Below, one piece after another: positions 60,302 to 64,000 of a stretch of DNA of 64,000 bases. This stretch comes from Pseudoxanthomonas sp. (lineage in GTDB: Bacteria; Pseudomonadota; Gammaproteobacteria; Xanthomonadales; Xanthomonadaceae): assembly GCF_002863005.1 (NCBI RefSeq), contig NZ_PKDG01000016.1, forward strand, positions 1-64,000. The letters run 5' to 3'. The position numbers were made by a program, and so were the translations under genes. Position 1 is the stretch's first letter, and each line of letters opens with the position of its first letter. Below the pieces are notes generated by a model that saw only the letters and a program-made list of their open reading frames with translations, searched no databases and was not told the origin of the DNA.

Positions 60302-61576
60302 TCAGAATCCCCGCCACGTCTCGACCTCCTCGACGAAGCGGTGGACATCCATGTAGCGGTTGTAGAGCGGGGCGGGCGAGATGCGGATCACGTCCGGTTC
60401 GCGCCAGTCGCCGACCGTGCCGACGGAGAGCAGGTATTCGAACAGTTCCCGCCCGCGCTCCCGGCCCCCGATCACCCGCAACGACAGTTGCGCGCCGCGC
60501 TGGGTCGTGTCGCTGGGCGTGATGATCTGCAGGACATCCGGGAGTCGCGCCTGGATCAGTGCCTCCAGCAGGCCGGTGATCTTCAGCGACTTGCTGCGGA
60601 TCGCCTCCATGCCGCCGGCTTTCTCGAACAGCTCGAGCGACGCGCGCAGTGGCGCCAGGCCCAGGATCGGCGGATTGCTGAGCTGCCAGCCCTCGGCACC
60701 CGGCGTCGGCACGAACTCCGGCGCCATGCGGAAGCGGGTTTCTTTCTCGTGGCCCCACCAGCCCGCGAAGCGCGGACGGTCGGTGTGGGCGTGGCGCGCA
60801 TGCACGAAGCAGCCCGCCACCGCACCCGGACCCGAGTTGAGGTACTTGTAGTGGCACCAGACCGCGAAATCGACCTCGCTGTCGTGCAGGCGCAACGGTA
60901 TGTTGCCGACGGCGTGGGCCAGGTCGGCGCCGACCACCGCCCCCTGCGCATGCCCGAGGCGCGCGATCTCAGCCAGGTCGAACGCCTGGCCGGTGCGGTA
61001 CTGGATGCCGGGCCACAGCACCAGCGCCAGGCGCGGGCCATGCTCGGTGATGGCACGTTCGATTGCCGCCATCGACAGCGTGCCGTCGGGCTGGTCCGGC
61101 GCCACTTCGATCAGGTCGGTGGCGGGATCGAGCCCATGGAAGCGCACCTGCGATTCCATCGCATGCCGGTCGGAGGGGAACGCACCGGCTTCCATCAGGA
61201 TCGCCGGCCGCTCTGCCGTGGGCCGGTAGAAGCTGACCATCATCAGATGCAGGTTGGTGGTCAGCGTGTTCATCGCCACCACCTCGGCCGGCTCGGCGCC
61301 GACCACCCGCGCCAGCGGCTCACGCACCAGCTCGTGGTACGTCATCCATTGCGCGTTGCCGGTGAAGTGGCCTTCGACGGCCTCGTTCGCCCACTTGTCC
61401 AGCACTTCGTTGAGATAGGTGCGCGCCCCCTTCGGCTGCAGGCCGAGCGAGTTGCCGCAGAAGTAGACCTGGTCGTTGTGCTTGTGGCGCGGGATCAGGA
61501 ACTCGTTGCGGAGCGGACGCAGCGGGTCGGCGGCGTCGAGGGCGATGATGTGGGTGCGGGACAGCGGGTCGGTCAT
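60302..61576 (-). CDS. kynU: Kynureninase
   Basis: 424 aa PLP enzyme cleaving (3-hydroxy)kynurenine to (3-hydroxy)anthranilate and alanine. The PLP lysine is in FAVWCHYKYLNSGPGAVAGC, and the N terminus shows VYFCGNSLGLQPKGARTYL. Together with kmo it feeds 3-hydroxyanthranilate into de novo NAD synthesis, or, with the ACMSD-like enzyme upstream, into catabolism. The 3-hydroxyanthranilate dioxygenase and tryptophan dioxygenase genes are not in the window. Confidence 0.94.
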   Translation of the reverse strand: MTDPLSRTHIIALDAADPLRPLRNEFLIPRHKHNDQVYFCGNSLGLQPKGARTYLNEVLDKWANEAVEGHFTGNAQWMTYHELVREPLARVVGAEPAEVVAMNTLTTNLHLMMVSFYRPTAERPAILMEAGAFPSDRHAMESQVRFHGLDPATDLIEVAPDQPDGTLSMAAIERAITEHGPRLALVLWPGIQYRTGQAFDLAEIARLGHAQGAVVGADLAHAVGNIPLRLHDSEVDFAVWCHYKYLNSGPGAVAGCFVHARHAHTDRPRFAGWWGHEKETRFRMAPEFVPTPGAEGWQLSNPPILGLAPLRASLELFEKAGGMEAIRSKSLKITGLLEALIQARLPDVLQIITPSDTTQRGAQLSLRVIGGRERGRELFEYLLSVGTVGDWREPDVIRISPAPLYNRYMDVHRFVEEVETWRGF

Positions 61577-61599
61577 CGGGCTGGAGATGGTCGGTAGGT

Positions 61600-61729
61600 T
61601 GTGGGAGCGACATGAGTCGCGACCGTGGAGTGTCGGTGGAAATGACGCTGGATGGGCTGGTTTCCCACGGAAATACCGAGGGTCCTCGCAAGATCATGCC
61701 GTGCGGTCGCGAATGACGCCGCTCCTGCA
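61600..61729. repeat. REP-like inverted repeat pair between the ACMSD-like gene and kynU
   Basis: A GTGGGAGCGAC...GTCGCGACCG element (61600-61625) and an inverted, imperfect copy (61704-61729) flank ~80 bp. Each is a 26-nt palindrome-like unit of the kind dispersed in xanthomonad intergenic regions (REP/RAYT-type). The pair could form a long cruciform/hairpin and may attenuate transcription between the two genes. Confidence 0.65.
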
Positions 61730-61739
61730 GCGAGCACCC

Positions 61740-62750
61740 TCACAGGAACCTCGCGGCCGGCAAGCCGAGCCATTCCAGCGCGGTTCCGTGGTACAGGCGC
61801 GCCTGTTGCACCTCGTCCAGGCCCAGCGCGGCGATGCCGGCGCCCGGCTCCTGTTCGCCGAGCGGGAACGGGTAGTCGGTGCCGAGCATCACCCGCTCGT
61901 GGCCGACGGTGTCCAGCAGGTAACGCAGTGCGCGCGGATCGGCGACCCAGGAGTCGAAATAGACGCGGCCGAGGTAGTCGCGCGGGTTGCGCGGGTTATC
62001 GGTGGCGACGAGGTCCGGCCGCATGTTGAAGCCGTGTTCGATGCGGCCGATCGTGTAGGGAAAGCTGCCGCCTCCGTGCGCGAAGCACACCTTCAGCTGC
62101 GGCAGGCGCTCCAGCACGCCGCCGAAGATCAGGCTGCACGCGGCGCGCGACTGTTCCGCCGGCATGCCGACCAGCCAGGGCAGCCAGTACTTCTGCATCG
62201 AGGCCGCGCCCATCATGTCCCACGGGTGCACGAGGATCGCAGCGCCCAGCTCGCTGGCGGCCTGGAAGAAGTCGAACAGCTCCGGTGCGTCCAGGTTCCA
62301 GTCGTTGACGTGACTGCCGATCTGCACGCCCTGCAGGCCCAGCTGGTCCATGCAGCGCTCCAGTTCCTGCATCGCCAGGCGCGGCGACTGCAGCGGCACC
62401 GTCCCGATGCCGGCGTAGTGGCGCGGGTAGTCGCGGCAGGCCGCGGCGGTGTGGTCGTTGAGCGCCTGGTGCAGTTCCAGTGCGTGATGCGGCTTGGCCC
62501 AGTAGCTGAACATCACCGGCACCGTGCTGATCACCTGTACCTGCACGCCGAACTGGGCATAGTCGGCGATGCGTTCTTCCGGGTCCCACGTCTTGGGCCA
62601 GATTTCGCGGAAGAACTTGCCGTCCTTGTAGATGCGGTGGCGCCCGTCGTCGCCATGGTGGATCACCGGAAAGCGCAGATCGCCGTACTTGGCCGCGAGG
62701 TCCGGCCAGTCGCGGGGCAGGAAGTGCGCATGGGTGTCGATCTTCAGCAT
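61740..62750 (-). CDS. 2-amino-3-carboxymuconate-6-semialdehyde decarboxylase (ACMSD-like amidohydrolase)
   Basis: 336 aa zinc amidohydrolase. H7-x-H9 in MLKIDTHAHFLPRDWP starts the metal site, GSHVNDWNLD and ILVHPWDMMG follow, and the terminal Asp is in VMLGTDYPFPLGEQEPG. This pattern is typical of bacterial ACMSD in the 3-hydroxyanthranilate/2-nitrobenzoate pathway. It removes CO2 from ACMS, diverting flux away from quinolinate. It lies upstream of kynU and kmo on the same strand, separated by the REP pair. Confidence 0.88.
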   Translation of the reverse strand: MLKIDTHAHFLPRDWPDLAAKYGDLRFPVIHHGDDGRHRIYKDGKFFREIWPKTWDPEERIADYAQFGVQVQVISTVPVMFSYWAKPHHALELHQALNDHTAAACRDYPRHYAGIGTVPLQSPRLAMQELERCMDQLGLQGVQIGSHVNDWNLDAPELFDFFQAASELGAAILVHPWDMMGAASMQKYWLPWLVGMPAEQSRAACSLIFGGVLERLPQLKVCFAHGGGSFPYTIGRIEHGFNMRPDLVATDNPRNPRDYLGRVYFDSWVADPRALRYLLDTVGHERVMLGTDYPFPLGEQEPGAGIAALGLDEVQQARLYHGTALEWLGLPAARFL

Positions 62751-62829
62751 CGTCGGATTGTAGGGGCAGCCTGCCGGGGATTCGCGCTGCAGTGCCGCGA
62801 TGTAACAGGAACGTGCGCGGCGTCAGCGT

Positions 62830-63237
62830 TCATCGTTCCAGCGCGTTGGAGACGCGTTCGCAGGCGGCGATCAGGTCGTTGACGAGCCGGCGGTCGACGT
62901 CCACGTGGCCTTCGTACTCGGCCAGGTTGCGCAGGTCGTGCGCCTTGGCCAACACGCGCCATACCTCGGGGCCAAGCCCCAGCGTGTGCGGCAATACCTG
63001 GAAGACGATGTAGCGGTGACGGGCACGGAAACCGGCGCGGCGCAGCGCTGCCAGGCTCAGCGCATGGGCGGCGTTGTAAGCCAGGTCGAAGCGGCTTTCC
63101 AGCGACAGGGCGTCGTTGTGCGCGTCGGCCAGGCGGGCCAGCCCAGAGCGCAGCAGGCCGGCGGTCTCCTTCTTGTCGGGCGGCTCGGGGCTGAGCGGTC
63201 CGCTGTGCGTAGCGAGTTTCTCAAGCGGGGAGGTCAT
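62830..63237 (-). CDS. HEPN-like protein paired with a nucleotidyltransferase
   Basis: 135 aa, all helical. SGLARLADAHNDALSLESRF, DLAYNAAHALSLAALRRAGF and the third-helix stretch LRNLAEYEG are HEPN-like. The R-x4-6-H RNase motif of toxic HEPN proteins is not intact (R103 followed by H111), so it may lack nuclease activity. It overlaps the upstream nucleotidyltransferase gene by 17 nt, the usual layout of HEPN/MNT toxin-antitoxin pairs. Confidence 0.7.
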   Translation of the reverse strand: MTSPLEKLATHSGPLSPEPPDKKETAGLLRSGLARLADAHNDALSLESRFDLAYNAAHALSLAALRRAGFRARHRYIVFQVLPHTLGLGPEVWRVLAKAHDLRNLAEYEGHVDVDRRLVNDLIAACERVSNALER

Positions 63238-63862
63238 CTTCGCCCCCGATCAGCCATTGCCGTGGCTGCTGCAGCACGCGGGTAACGAAGCTGTTGCCGG
63301 CGTCGAGGCGGGTGCGCAGCTCGTCGCGGTCATAGACGGTGGGATTGATCTGCCGGCTCAACCGTTCCGCCACCGGATGCAGGGTCAACATGAGCTCGGC
63401 GTAAGCGAGGTCGTCGGCGATCACCATCAGATCGATGTCGCTGCGGGCGGTGTCGTTGCCCTTGGCGACCGAGCCATAGAGGAAGGCGGCGTGGATGCGC
63501 GCGGCCAGCGGCGACAACGCCTCGCGCAGCGGCTCGGCCAGGCCGAAGGTCTTGCGGACGATGGAGACCAGTTCGTCGTGGATCGGTGCGTCGGGATTGG
63601 CGCGATAGCGCTTCTGGTTGCCGACGTGCTCGACGGTCAGCAAGCCGCTGCCCGCCAGCCGGGCGAGTTCGCGCTGGACGGCACCGCTACCGGCGCCGGT
63701 CGCCTGGATCAGCTCGTTGACGGCATAGCTGCGACCGGATTCGCCGAACAGGCAGGCCAGCACACGCTGCTGTGTGGTGGTGAACAGCGCGCCCGACAGA
63801 CTGGCGGTGGCGTAGCGCGCCGCCGCTTCGCTGACTCTTCCGGATCGGGGGGGGTCGTTCAT
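63221..63862 (-). CDS. Winged-helix + MNT nucleotidyltransferase protein (HEPN partner, likely autoregulator)
   Basis: 213 aa. Residues ~20-85 form a winged helix (LFTTTQQRVLACLFGESGRS, then AVQRELARLAGSGLLTVEHV). Residues ~120-160 carry the minimal nucleotidyltransferase motif GSVAKGNDTARSDIDLMVIA with the two metal Asps (142, 144). The DNA-binding half suggests it represses its own operon, while the MNT half may modify the HEPN partner. Starts at 63862 (MNDPPRSG) or 63868 (MGMNDPP) are equally plausible; an upstream TTG at 63904 is less likely. Confidence 0.75.
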   Translation of the reverse strand: MNDPPRSGRVSEAAARYATASLSGALFTTTQQRVLACLFGESGRSYAVNELIQATGAGSGAVQRELARLAGSGLLTVEHVGNQKRYRANPDAPIHDELVSIVRKTFGLAEPLREALSPLAARIHAAFLYGSVAKGNDTARSDIDLMVIADDLAYAELMLTLHPVAERLSRQINPTVYDRDELRTRLDAGNSFVTRVLQQPRQWLIGGEDDLPA

Positions 63863-63897
63863 GCCCATATCGGGCACGATAATGCCCAGATTGGGCA
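63862..63897. promoter_or_regulatory. Two tandem 15-bp palindromes at the MNT gene start
   Basis: TGCCCATATCGGGCA (63862-63876) and TGCCCAGATTGGGCA (63883-63897) share TGCCC/GGGCA arms and lie 21 bp apart, exactly two helical turns, so two dimers could bind one DNA face. The first overlaps the start codon region. They probably mediate autorepression by the winged-helix protein. Confidence 0.75.
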
Positions 63898-63906
63898 AGC
63901 GCAAGC

Positions 63907-64000
63907 TCAGGTGATGTCGGCCTGAGAGTCCGCCTGCATCTCGTAGCGGCTGGGGCGGGGGTTCAGGTGGCCGCAGGCCTTGCAGGTGCGCAGGTCGTCG
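63907..64000 (-). CDS. C-terminal fragment of a zinc-ribbon protein (cut by right edge)
   Basis: About 30 codons and the stop are visible: DDLRTCKACGHLNPRPSRYE and a short tail. A C-x-x-C pair typical of a zinc ribbon is present. The 5' part is outside the window, so no function is proposed. Confidence 0.55.
   Translation of the reverse strand, partial: DDLRTCKACGHLNPRPSRYEMQADSQADIT

Overview
The window is about 62.4 kb of high-GC gammaproteobacterial DNA of the Xanthomonadaceae type (Pseudoxanthomonas, Stenotrophomonas or Xanthomonas relatives). It is joined at its left end to about 1.6 kb that looks like DNA from an actinobacterium of the Microbacteriaceae type. The xanthomonad assignment rests on several gene neighbourhoods: purB next to a YcfD-like cupin oxygenase and a GNAT gene, a metH split into two coupled genes behind an ArsR-methyltransferase regulator, a YtrA-type GntR/ABC operon, a VirD4 gene beside an effector with an XVIPCD-like tail, a 180-kDa-type glutamate dehydrogenase, and kynurenine-pathway genes. 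The left end carries a SigR/SigH-type sigma factor with an RsrA-type anti-sigma factor. The C-terminal quarter of the 2-oxoglutarate dehydrogenase reads like actinobacterial Kgd, while its N-terminal three quarters read like proteobacterial SucA. The switch lies in an extremely conserved stretch near 1560-1690, and the expected downstream sucB/lpd are missing, so an assembly chimera is the simplest reading.

Layout. 1-~1600: actinobacterial sigR-rsrA and the kgd 3' end. ~1700-8.9 kb (minus strand): purB, a VOC protein, a subclass B3 metallo-beta-lactamase, the roxA-like oxygenase, GNAT, sucA. 9.0-10.4 kb: fumC. 10.4-16.5 kb (minus): a likely nine-gene operon with a small membrane protein, GntR regulator, ABC ATPase and permease, three DUF2884-like envelope proteins, a GIN/DUF4097-like repeat protein and a small secreted protein. 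It is preceded by a GGTG-N16-CACC palindrome. 16.6-21.2 kb (plus): glutathione peroxidase, FKBP isomerase, ugd, slyX, DUF2058, alpha/beta hydrolase. 21.2-28.6 kb (minus): MFS transporter, amidohydrolase, split metH with its regulator. 28.7-33.4 kb: acyl-CoA dehydrogenase, DUF885 lipoprotein, NmrA-type reductase divergent from an HxlR regulator.

33.7-37.9 kb is the most interesting accessory segment. It holds a VirD4 coupling protein, a putative lipoprotein immunity factor in visibly AT-richer DNA, and a class-3-lipase effector with an XVIPCD-like C terminus. These look like parts of the bacteria-killing X-type type IV secretion system, but no virB genes are nearby. 38.0-47.7 kb (minus): two RND efflux operons, the second led by its own TetR repressor. 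48.0-56.1 kb (plus): the giant NAD-glutamate dehydrogenase, NAD kinase, a 5'-nucleotidase and two secreted proteins of unknown function. 56.2-63.9 kb (minus): DUF2939, DUF2461, exonuclease I, kmo, kynU, an ACMSD-like decarboxylase, and a HEPN/nucleotidyltransferase pair with two tandem palindromes over its start. The right edge cuts a zinc-ribbon protein.

No rRNA, tRNA, CRISPR array, insertion sequence or origin was recognised. All calls are made by reading the sequence; no database search was run.
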